Source: Thermoplasmata archaeon (GTDB lineage Archaea > Thermoplasmatota > Thermoplasmata > SG8-5). From it: DNA of 6,055 nt. Made by a program: the position numbers and the translations under genes. The stretch is from assembly GCA_023136815.1 (NCBI GenBank), contig JAGLQM010000050.1:1-6055 (forward strand), written 5' to 3'. Shown piece after piece: positions 1 through 5,559 of the stretch. Below the pieces are notes generated by a model, which worked only from the letters and a program-made list of their open reading frames with translations, did not search any database and was not told the origin of the DNA. The stretch's first letter is position 1. Each line of letters begins with the position of its first letter.

Positions 1-1457
1 CCCTGAGCCAAAGCAGGGAAGCATGGAACAATCGAGGACTGGCAATGTTCATGCTGGGTATGCAGGAAGAAGCCATACGCTGCTATGATCAGGCAATCAT
101 TATTGACCCGAATTACAAGCAGGCACTGTACAATAAAGGATACACACTGCACAATATGGGCCGCCTGGAAGACGCAATCGTCAGTTATGAAGCCACATTG
201 AGCCTGGATACGTTCGACGAGGTCTTGCTTAACAATATCGGAAATGCATATTACAACCTTGACCAGTGGGAAAAATCAATTCCTTATTTTGAACAAGCCA
301 TAGATGTCTGCCCAGATTATGAGATAGCATGGAATAATATCGGAAATGCGTTTGATAAGATGGGAAAATATGCTGAAGCCCAGCCATATCATGATAAGGC
401 TCTTGAACTAAAGCCAGATTTTGATTATGCCCTATACGCAAAGGGATATGGCATGGCGAAACTTGGAGATTTAGAATTCGGCCTGGAGTATATAGAACAG
501 AGCCTGGATCTTAACCCGAACTATGACCATTCCTGGCTGGCAAAGGGGAATGTATTACACTGGCTGGGTAAGTCCGAAGAGGCATTGGAGGCCCTGAATA
601 ATTCCCTGCTGCTGAACACATATTTTGATTCTGCCTGGGAGCGCCGGGGAGAGATATTCAAGGAGCTGGAAAAATACCAGGAGGCTAATTACTGTTATGA
701 ACGTGCACTCTCAATAGTCAATGAAATACTGGCAATACGCCCCAAGCACAAGGATGCCCTGAAATTGGCCACCGGGCTCCTGGAAACAATCAAGCACTAT
801 GACCAGCTGGGAATTTGCTGCAGCAATATCATAACCAGCGAGAATACCGATAAACAGAAGCTCACAAAGGCCAGATTGCTTCTCAAAATGGGTAATAATC
901 AGGAATTGGTGACGTGGACTAATGAATTGATTGACAGTGGATCTGATGCCTGGGAAATATATTATCTAAAGGCCTTGGCACTGAAAAATGAGGGACAGCC
1001 AAAAAAGGCACTTCTGGAGCTGGAAATAGCACTGGAAAAATCAGAAGATGAAGATAAAATCTATATTGCCAAGGGCGAGATATTTGCTGAAATGGGGAAA
1101 GAAGCTGACGCTTTGGCATGTTTTGCCAGCTCAAAACATGGGGCTGATGCCCTCAGGGTTAAAGGTGATATTGAGCTACAATTCAAGTGCTATCTAGATG
1201 CCATTGAAAGTTACAAAAAATGCCTGGGTAAAGACGCACATAATCAATCTGTCTGGTACGGAAAGGGCATGGCTCATATTGGCAATAAAGAACTGGATGA
1301 TGCAATAGAATGTTTTGACACTGCAATCGGCATTGACCCGGACTATGTATGGGCCTGGGCAGGAAAGGCCAAGACTTACCTTCTAAAAGGTGATGAAAAG
1401 AAAGCTGGACAGGCCAAGGCTATCGCTCTTGAATTGGATTCAGGATTCGAATTTTGA
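1..1457 (+). CDS. Tetratricopeptide-repeat (TPR) protein, 5' end outside window
   Basis: The frame is open from position 3 to the stop at 1455-1457 (484 visible residues). The ATG at 45 lies inside a TPR helix: the upstream codons read SREAWNNRGLA, a normal helix A, so the gene starts left of the window. I count about 14 repeats of 33-36 residues with the TPR pattern (W/Y at position 4, G at 8, Y at 11, A at 20, P near 32). Repeats such as AWNNIGNAFDKMGKYAEA are near consensus; those in the middle (roughly residues 240-360 counted from position 45) are degenerate. No signal peptide, membrane segment or enzyme domain is visible in this part. TPR arrays are protein-binding scaffolds; the partner is unknown. 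The gene converges on the Bro-N gene, leaving 12 bases between the stops, with no clear terminator in the gap. Confidence is high for the family and low for any specific role. Confidence 0.9.
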   Translation, partial: LSQSREAWNNRGLAMFMLGMQEEAIRCYDQAIIIDPNYKQALYNKGYTLHNMGRLEDAIVSYEATLSLDTFDEVLLNNIGNAYYNLDQWEKSIPYFEQAIDVCPDYEIAWNNIGNAFDKMGKYAEAQPYHDKALELKPDFDYALYAKGYGMAKLGDLEFGLEYIEQSLDLNPNYDHSWLAKGNVLHWLGKSEEALEALNNSLLLNTYFDSAWERRGEIFKELEKYQEANYCYERALSIVNEILAIRPKHKDALKLATGLLETIKHYDQLGICCSNIITSENTDKQKLTKARLLLKMGNNQELVTWTNELIDSGSDAWEIYYLKALALKNEGQPKKALLELEIALEKSEDEDKIYIAKGEIFAEMGKEADALACFASSKHGADALRVKGDIELQFKCYLDAIESYKKCLGKDAHNQSVWYGKGMAHIGNKELDDAIECFDTAIGIDPDYVWAWAGKAKTYLLKGDEKKAGQAKAIALELDSGFEF

Positions 1458-1469
1458 GCCATTTTTGGG

Positions 1470-2309
1470 CTATTTCTTCTTTTTTGATAATTTCTTTGCC
1501 TTCATTTCAGGTTCCAGAAGGAAATTATCCTCAGAAACTATGCTTCTGCCGATTTTACTTTCTGCATCTTTTCTTGCATTTCCTGCCACCTGGCCCCCTT
1601 CCTTTGCCGCATCCTCGCACTCATCATAACCCTGTGAATCCTTATTCCTGGTAATCTCGGTTGTAACCCTTTCACCCAGCATGGAGAATATCAGTTCCAA
1701 ATCATCCATGTGATCTCTAAGGTTTTCCTTTTTTAATCCTTTCAATCGCCTGTACTCATTGGGAGTTAATCCAAAAGTGGCCTTCGAAATCTCGGCTGTC
1801 AAAATAGAATATTCTTTTGGGTTTTCCACACCCCGGTTCTGCCATTCTTCGGTGAGTTCATCTCTTATGGCTATTCCTCTAACTCTTTTTTCAATCCAGT
1901 CATCAGAGTATCCCTTTGCTCGATACAGTTCCTTCATACGCTTTTGGGCAAGTTCCGGATTCTGGATTTCTTCCACCCGCTCATAACCAACCTGTGCTAG
2001 CCATTGTTTGAAGGGTTCTGCCTTTGGAGAAGGAATTGACTGGATTAACCTGAATGCCCCTTTTGTAGAAATACAATTCAATCTCTGGGGTCCGCCTTTT
2101 GTTGGGATTTCAAGGGGGGTGGCAATTTGCCCCCACCCTTCTTTGAAACCTTCGTCACGTCTGCGCATGTCTTTAAGATATCCAGCCGGGTCTTTTGAGT
2201 CTGTTAGGGTCTCAATTATATCAATAGCAACGAACCACCATTCATCATTGAACCATCTCCTCCGAATCTCATTGCCCCTGAATGTTACAAGTGCCTTTTC
2301 CTCGTCCAT
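1470..2309 (-). CDS. Bro-N / DinD-like antirepressor-type protein
   Basis: This 279-residue protein begins with a Bro-N domain (about residues 1-100): the DEWWFVAIDIIETL segment (22-35), then PTKGGPQRLNCIS (69-81) and FKQWLAQVGYERVEEI (100-115). The second half resembles the C-terminal region of Bro-N proteins related to DinD and phage antirepressors: KRMKELYRAKGYSDDWIEKR (113-132), EYSILTAEISKATFGLTPNE (156-175), then AGNARKDAE (232-240). It ends in a lysine-rich tail. Bro-N domains bind DNA, and in phages they occur in antirepressors; DinD is DNA-damage induced in E. coli. The role here is inferred. The ATG at 2307-2309 is supported by a GAGG ribosome binding site 8 bases upstream. The gene stands alone: no integrase, repressor or phage structural gene is next to it, so it may be a phage relic or a domesticated regulator. 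Confidence 0.88.
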   Translation of the reverse strand: MDEEKALVTFRGNEIRRRWFNDEWWFVAIDIIETLTDSKDPAGYLKDMRRRDEGFKEGWGQIATPLEIPTKGGPQRLNCISTKGAFRLIQSIPSPKAEPFKQWLAQVGYERVEEIQNPELAQKRMKELYRAKGYSDDWIEKRVRGIAIRDELTEEWQNRGVENPKEYSILTAEISKATFGLTPNEYRRLKGLKKENLRDHMDDLELIFSMLGERVTTEITRNKDSQGYDECEDAAKEGGQVAGNARKDAESKIGRSIVSEDNFLLEPEMKAKKLSKKKK

Positions 2310-2411
2310 AATCTATTCCTCAATGAGACTATGGAAGTTAGGGTTCTTAAAGGATTATGGGGGGTGGGTGAAAGTGATTAAGATGGTTATGTGCCGAGAA
2401 GGTTGATTGTC

Positions 2412-2641
2412 GTGTTGAATGCCAGTGGCGAACGCAAGCTTGAAGCATAGCTTTCTATGAGATAAGAGGCCAGGGGATATTTGTGAAGCCTCACATCCCT
2501 GGCCTTACAGCCAGGGTTTAAGGGATTGAGATATTTGTCCGTCACCCAGCCGAATTTAAATAATTCGGCGTTACAACCCCGCCCGCCGCTTCGCTTTAGA
2601 CGGGGCATGAATGGGCTGGCCGTACGAGGTAGCGAGTTCAA
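2412..2641 (+). mobile_element. Decayed IS200/IS605-like 3' end with omega-RNA-like right end (copy 1)
   Basis: No protein gene fits this stretch. It holds a chain of hairpins: an 8-bp stem 2468-2475/2497-2504 with an inner TGTGA/TCACA stem; a 7-bp stem 2497-2503/2510-2516 with loop CTTACA; an 8-bp stem GCCGAATT/AATTCGGC at 2549-2556/2562-2569; and CCCCG/CGGGG at 2577-2581/2601-2605. It ends in CGTACGAGG...GTTCAA at 2641. The same order of hairpins recurs on the minus strand at 4850-5086 and the same tail recurs at 3491-3533. A short frame at the left (MPVANASLKHSFL from 2419, preceded by a stop) may be the residue of a TnpB C-terminus. Known IS200/IS605 elements end in a structured right end that is also the scaffold of the TnpB omega RNA, and this architecture fits. 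The assignment is inference; no tnpB or tnpA remains, and the left boundary is approximate. Confidence 0.5.
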
Positions 2642-2698
2642 TTTTTTAAAATCCGGAGCAATTTGATAATTTTGATTTCCAATGATACATTGAATGAA

Positions 2699-2708
2699 AT
2701 ATAATATA
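2699..2708 (+). promoter_or_regulatory. Candidate archaeal TATA box for the small ORF-HNH operon
   Basis: ATATAATATA is preceded by the purine-rich TGAA, which could serve as a weak BRE. Transcription starting about 25 bases downstream would begin near 2728, giving a short leader that contains the GGAGAG ribosome binding site at 2731-2736. The placement just after the copy 1 end fits a cargo operon with its own promoter. It is a sequence match only. Confidence 0.45.
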
Positions 2709-2742
2709 GATGAATGACATTACAAATGAAGGAGAGATAAAC

Positions 2743-2883
2743 ATGATATCAAATAATACTGGACCAGTATCAGGAGAAGAAAAAAAGGCAACGTTGATAG
2801 ATAGATATGAAGAAGAATACAAAAAGACACTAAAAATAATAGATTATGATGTTGAGGAATTAATAAAAATGGTAAAGAAATGA
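2743..2883 (+). CDS. Small charged protein (46 aa) upstream of HNH nuclease
   Basis: The ATG at 2743 is preceded by a good ribosome binding site (GGAGAG, 2731-2736, 6 bases away), and the TGA at 2881-2883 overlaps the HNH start as ATGA, so the two genes are probably translationally coupled. The product is 46 residues with 10 acidic and 9 basic side chains. After a polar N-terminus (MISNNTGPVSGEE) it is likely one or two alpha helices (about residues 12-46, including YEEEYKKTLKIIDYDVEEL). I recognise no family. No cysteines, signal peptide or membrane segment are present. Its position suggests a partner or regulator of the nuclease, for example an immunity-type or DNA-binding accessory protein, but this is a guess from context. 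The ribosome binding site, ATGA overlap and A+T-rich coding style shared with the next gene support its being real. Confidence 0.65.
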   Translation: MISNNTGPVSGEEKKATLIDRYEEEYKKTLKIIDYDVEELIKMVKK

Positions 2884-3458
2884 GGGGATTAATTCTTTAT
2901 CAAGAACAATTAATTGTAATCTTAGAAATTCATAGTTCATTGCACATCCTTTTCAATACAGTATACAATAATCAGCACGTCCTCAAACACTTTGAATCGG
3001 GGCGTTTTAAACAACTGAAACATAAAGAATTAGAGGGAACATATGAATGTGTTAAAGACGATCCCGGATACGCAGGCGGTAGTTATTCTACTGTAAATAG
3101 TATAGTTTCTGACAATCTCAAAAAACTCGGATATCGGAAGAAACACTGGGGCATGAATCCAAGATTCTTAAACGAAATTGAATACATGATTGATACACTA
3201 CGCATAGTAATGGAACCAGATTTTATCCCACTTGAGGTAGAAGGCGAAGAAAAGGAAACGCCTGATAGACATATTCCTTCAAATGTAAAGATGGCAGTAT
3301 GGCGCAGAGATGGAGGAAAATGTGTAGAATGCGAATCCAAAGAGAAATTGGAATATGACCATATAATTCCGATATCTAAAGGCGGTTCTAATACTGAGAG
3401 AAACATTCAATTGCTTTGTGAGAAGTGTAATAGAAAAAAGGCAACACATATTGAATAA
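2880..3458 (+). CDS. HNH endonuclease with novel-looking N-terminal region
   Basis: This 192-residue protein carries a C-terminal HNH domain (about residues 135-192). It has the standard RRDGGKCVEC entry with a C148xxC151 pair, the catalytic-type DH at 160-161 in LEYDHIIPISKGGSN, N175, a second pair C180xxC183 and N184. The four cysteines should bind a structural zinc, and H161 with N175 and N184 would form the metal-dependent nick or cleavage site. Residues 1-130 are not a family I recognise; they look helical, with a GGSYSTVNSIVSDNLKKLGY segment (66-85) that could be a winged-helix or other DNA-binding element. The start ATG overlaps the stop of the 46-residue gene (ATGA), which also explains the lack of a separate ribosome binding site. 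HNH proteins of this size serve as homing, restriction or phage-defence nucleases; I cannot choose among these. The gene lies between two mobile-element right ends. Confidence 0.85.
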   Translation: MRGLILYQEQLIVILEIHSSLHILFNTVYNNQHVLKHFESGRFKQLKHKELEGTYECVKDDPGYAGGSYSTVNSIVSDNLKKLGYRKKHWGMNPRFLNEIEYMIDTLRIVMEPDFIPLEVEGEEKETPDRHIPSNVKMAVWRRDGGKCVECESKEKLEYDHIIPISKGGSNTERNIQLLCEKCNRKKATHIE

Positions 3459-3472
3459 TTGTTCAGGCACCA

Positions 3473-3498
3473 CATGCCCCCCTCACAGGTGAGGCATG
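3473..3498 (+). terminator. Hairpin between the convergent HNH and HEPN genes
   Basis: CATGC (3473-3477) pairs with GCATG (3494-3498), with an inner CTCAC/GTGAG stem (3482-3486/3489-3493). The 68 bases between the stops of the two convergent genes hold this hairpin and the copy 3 tail. It may act as a transcription or decay barrier on both strands. There is no U-tract directly after it on the plus strand, so terminator function is uncertain; it may simply be part of the mobile-element end. Confidence 0.35.
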
Positions 3499-3533
3499 AT
3501 TGTCTTGCCCGTACGAGGTTGCGGGTTCAATTT
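3491..3533 (+). repeat. Second copy of the mobile-element right end (copy 3)
   Basis: This aligns without gaps to 2602-2644 (offset 889 bases), matching at 35 of 43 positions. The best part is CCGTACGAGGT, then GCG and GTTCAATTT. Only the terminal part of the structured right end seen in copy 1 is present; the upstream hairpins are missing or replaced by the 3473-3498 hairpin. It is probably the right boundary of an element that carried the HNH operon, or a solo end. The TTCAA at 3526-3530 contains, on the other strand, the stop codon of the HEPN gene. Confidence 0.6.
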
Positions 3534-4807
3534 CTATCATTACGTTCTTTGATAATGAGGTTAATTACTTTTTTTCTTCGTGATAGTTCTTTATCAGAGT
3601 TGTTACATTGGATATAAAATTCTTTAAGGTGTTGTTTATCTTTGAAAACATTACCATTACATATCAAAAAGTTAATAGCATTGTCACAAGTATTTTTTAG
3701 CCACATTACTTCTTCAAGCCTAAAATATGAAGTTTCTCCAGTATGTACAAGGTAATTTCTCTTTTTCATAAATGGATTAAGAATATCTTTGTGAATATCA
3801 TTATCTTGAGGCATAATCGATTTTATTCTTTTTATTATCTTATCATCAGTTAGAGGTTTATCTTCATCATTTGATAATGAAATCAGTTCTAATATTTGCC
3901 ATAAGTGGAGAAATCCATGAGCTCTTGAGCACATATCCAGAGCCATCTGGTATAAGCTTATTGCTCCCCAAACCAGCTCTCTTATCTCGTCTGATTTAAT
4001 TTTATCAATTTGATTTATTATAGCAAATGCATCATCCACCTTTTTATAGGGTACAGGATAAGTCCAGTCAGTGTCAGGATTCCAGTATATTTTTCTAACA
4101 TCTTCTTTCTTATTAAATGCAAAAACAATCCTTTCTGGGGGTACTTTTGATAAGGGTTCATAAATAGGTTGGCTTTGAAAAATTCCCTTATGCTTAAACC
4201 ACATGGAATTAAAGTTTAGCACTGCCCTAAATAACTCAACTTTATTCATGAATTTATTTACTGCGTCATGTTCGTCTTTGTCTATATAATTTCCAACCAG
4301 ATAAGTGTAATTGTGATTGATTTTTGATACTTCTTTGGGACTAACCAACGTTTCTTTAACTAATTTATAAACTTGAAATTCATTTTCAATTGTTTTTCTT
4401 GATTTCACAAATATTTTTCCCCCATCAATAATAAAGTGTCGTTTTTTGATGGTTTTTCCTTTTATTGGAAATGGAACTACGATAGAATATTCTTTTGGCT
4501 CTATTTTTTCTATACGTTTTATTTCATGAGTCAGTGCTTTTTTATAATAGGGTAAAGTTTTTTTTGAATAGCCCTTAAATCTATATATTGAATTCCTGAC
4601 AATTGATCCTTTTTTTGAATCGTTAATTGGATATTTTATAAGGTGGATATAATCTGATACAAGATAAATCAATTTATCGAAATGATATATGTCTGGCCCC
4701 CCAAGACTATTTTTTTCTCCCAATAAACTAGATGCCTCTATAACATACTTAAAAAGTTTTTTTTCATCATTTATTTTGAATTCTTCTTGTTTTGACACAT
4801 AAATCAA
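3527..4807 (-). CDS. HEPN-motif protein, putative defence ribonuclease
   Basis: This 426-residue protein has the HEPN RNase signature RNYLVH (R350 to H355, an Rx4H motif) in a helical C-terminal region of the Apea-like HEPN style (about residues 270-400, including LVWGAISLYQMALDM and HLWQILELISL). HEPN domains with this motif typically cleave RNA in abortive-infection, toxin-antitoxin and CRISPR-associated proteins. The N-terminal 250 residues are not recognised; they mix helices with a strand-rich stretch (EYSIVVPFPIKGKTI) and could be the sensor part. The start used is TTG at 4805-4807; GTG at 4796-4798 is an alternative. No ribosome binding site precedes either, and a TATA-like stretch lies about 26 bases upstream, so the mRNA may be leaderless. 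The frame is closed upstream by TAA at 4829-4831. The last two codons and the stop touch the copy 3 end, so the native C-terminus may be altered. The gene is A+T-rich, and no antitoxin is adjacent on its strand. Confidence 0.72.
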   Translation of the reverse strand: MIYVSKQEEFKINDEKKLFKYVIEASSLLGEKNSLGGPDIYHFDKLIYLVSDYIHLIKYPINDSKKGSIVRNSIYRFKGYSKKTLPYYKKALTHEIKRIEKIEPKEYSIVVPFPIKGKTIKKRHFIIDGGKIFVKSRKTIENEFQVYKLVKETLVSPKEVSKINHNYTYLVGNYIDKDEHDAVNKFMNKVELFRAVLNFNSMWFKHKGIFQSQPIYEPLSKVPPERIVFAFNKKEDVRKIYWNPDTDWTYPVPYKKVDDAFAIINQIDKIKSDEIRELVWGAISLYQMALDMCSRAHGFLHLWQILELISLSNDEDKPLTDDKIIKRIKSIMPQDNDIHKDILNPFMKKRNYLVHTGETSYFRLEEVMWLKNTCDNAINFLICNGNVFKDKQHLKEFYIQCNNSDKELSRRKKVINLIIKERNDRN

Positions 4808-4821
4808 ATGAATAAGAAATT

Positions 4822-4834
4822 CATAATATTAAAA
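4822..4834 (-). promoter_or_regulatory. Candidate TATA box for the HEPN gene
   Basis: On the minus strand this reads TTTTAATATTATG. A start site about 25 bases downstream would fall close to the TTG (4805-4807) or GTG (4796-4798) start codon, in line with leaderless transcription and with the absence of a Shine-Dalgarno sequence. The A+T-rich context makes chance matches easy. Confidence 0.3.
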
Positions 4835-4849
4835 TTAGTACCTGAGCTT

Positions 4850-5086
4850 CTTCAACAACTTCATACACCAGGCCGCTGGACTCGGAGGCTTAATCCATCA
4901 TGCCCCGTCTGTAGCGTTCAAATCTCTGATTTAAGAGGGAGACTAAAAGCTTGCTTTTTGTCGAGCGTAGCGTAGGGCGGGGTTGTACCTCCCGATAATT
5001 TAAATCGGGAGAGTTGACAGGATTCCGTTCTCAAACTTTGGATGCCCCGGGTGTAAGCCCGGGGAGGTGTTCACCCCCGGCATCCT
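4850..5086 (-). mobile_element. Diverged IS200/IS605-like structured right end (copy 2)
   Basis: Read on the minus strand, this block repeats the architecture of copy 1: a CCGGGG/CCCCGG stem (5059-5064/5075-5080), a 7-bp stem CCCCGGG/CCCGGGG with the same CTTACA loop (5045-5051/5058-5064), an 8-bp stem CTCCCGAT/ATCGGGAG with an A+T loop (4989-4996/5004-5011), then ACAACCCCGCCC and a CCCCG/CGGGG stem (4903-4907/4978-4982) followed by GGGGCATGATGG. The stems differ in sequence from copy 1 but keep their pairing. The fourth stem encloses about 70 bases against about 20 in copy 1, including an AAAAGC/GCTTTT repeat. The tail differs from copies 1 and 3 and has no CGTACGAGG, so this is another subtype or a decayed end. 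The boundary near 4850 is approximate. Confidence 0.48.
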
Positions 5087-5520
5087 GACCAGGAAAACAC
5101 CCCCAACAGTTTCAGGGTAAGGAATCCAACACCAGCCTGGCCAACCACATCCCCCGCCATCGGTATTCTAATTGGGTCAAGAAATGGAAATCTGTCGGAG
5201 TTTCCATAAAATCGTTGAACGCAACCGGTATTTTGTTGCAGGCGTTCGACCACGGCATGACATCAAATATTTGCTAAATCCAATGCCGTACTGCTCACAG
5301 CGTTTTCTCAGCAATCGGTGAATGCGTGGCTGAATATTACAAATTAGAGCATTTGCCATGATTGAACAATCTCTCAGCATCGCAATCAAAGATTCCGTAA
5401 TCTCGTAACCAGCAATATGGTAACAAAGAGATTATGGCGGGGAGGTGATCGCCACCGGCATACAGATTGGCCATACACCTCCTTCGCAGTTCAACTGCCC
5501 AGACGAGCCTTCCGGCTAGC
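5087..5520 (-). pseudogene. Degenerate region, possible decayed transposase remnants
   Basis: No intact gene is visible in this stretch between copy 2 and rpsJ. On the minus strand there are three partly overlapping open fragments in different frames: one beginning near 5516 (GRLVWAVELRRRCMANLY, ending near 5340), one from about 5430 to 5177 (includes NIQPRIHRLLRKRC) and one from about 5253 to 5071 (includes PMAGDVVGQAGVGF). None has a convincing start or a complete family signature. Position immediately 5' of an omega-RNA-like right end suggests an eroded tnpB, and a shared AGG(D/E)HLP peptide near 5450 and near 5073 supports a related origin. A 13-base near-palindrome GCAGTTCAACTGC lies at 5486-5498. 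An alternative is unrelated intergenic sequence with chance frames. Confidence 0.3.
5438..5461 (-). repeat. Imperfect repeat of 5060-5083, within a hairpin
   Basis: This matches 5060-5083 at 21 of 24 positions in the same orientation. On the minus strand both read AGG(D/E)HLP in one frame, and the three differences fall on third codon positions. The segment is also part of a longer hairpin: GGAGGTG (5441-5447) pairs with CACCTCC (5476-5482), and GCCA (5451-5454) with TGGC (5468-5471). Confidence 0.5.
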
Positions 5521-5531
5521 TATAAGTTTCA

Positions 5532-5559
5532 AATTAGGTTATGAAATCTAAACCTAATT
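5532..5559 (-). terminator. Hairpin over the rpsJ stop codon
   Basis: A perfect 9-bp inverted repeat, AATTAGGTT (5532-5540) and AACCTAATT (5551-5559), with a 10-base loop. On the transcript the first arm contains the last rpsJ codon and its TAG stop. It is the first structure after the ribosomal operon and may mark the 3' end of the transcript. There is no long U-tract after it, so it may be a processing or stability element instead. Confidence 0.45.

Noticed and set aside
45..47. ATG at 45 as the start of the TPR protein
   Set aside because: The same frame continues to the left edge and encodes the first half of a TPR helix, so the gene begins outside the window.
229..441. Minus-strand frames inside the TPR gene (also 919-1134)
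   Set aside because: They are antisense shadows of a gene with clear repeat structure, and their peptides are of low plausibility.
1759..2406. Plus-strand frames over the Bro-N gene (1390-1654, 1759-1986, 2008-2406)
   Set aside because: They are shadows of a well-recognised gene on the other strand and have no family features.
2387..2641. Open frame of 84 codons on the minus strand
   Set aside because: It runs antisense through the hairpin chain of copy 1. The pattern of compensatory changes explains the conservation better than a protein, and there is no ribosome binding site.
3083..3473. Minus-strand frames opposite the HNH gene (3083-3406, 3279-3473)
   Set aside because: They overlap a coding region with a full HNH motif and cysteine pairs on the plus strand.
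3511..3540. GCGGGTTCAATTTC looks like a tRNA T-arm
   Set aside because: The T-stem does not pair, no anticodon or acceptor stem is found upstream, and the same string recurs at the end of copy 1 as part of a mobile-element end.
2400..5100. CRISPR array
   Set aside because: The repeated segments are only two or three, far apart, unequal in length and partly in opposite orientation, with no regular spacers.
5430..5525. tRNA downstream of rpsJ
   Set aside because: A tRNA gene often follows rpsJ in archaea, so I looked. There is a GGAGGTG/CACCTCC hairpin, but no T-loop, no acceptor stem and no cloverleaf on either strand.
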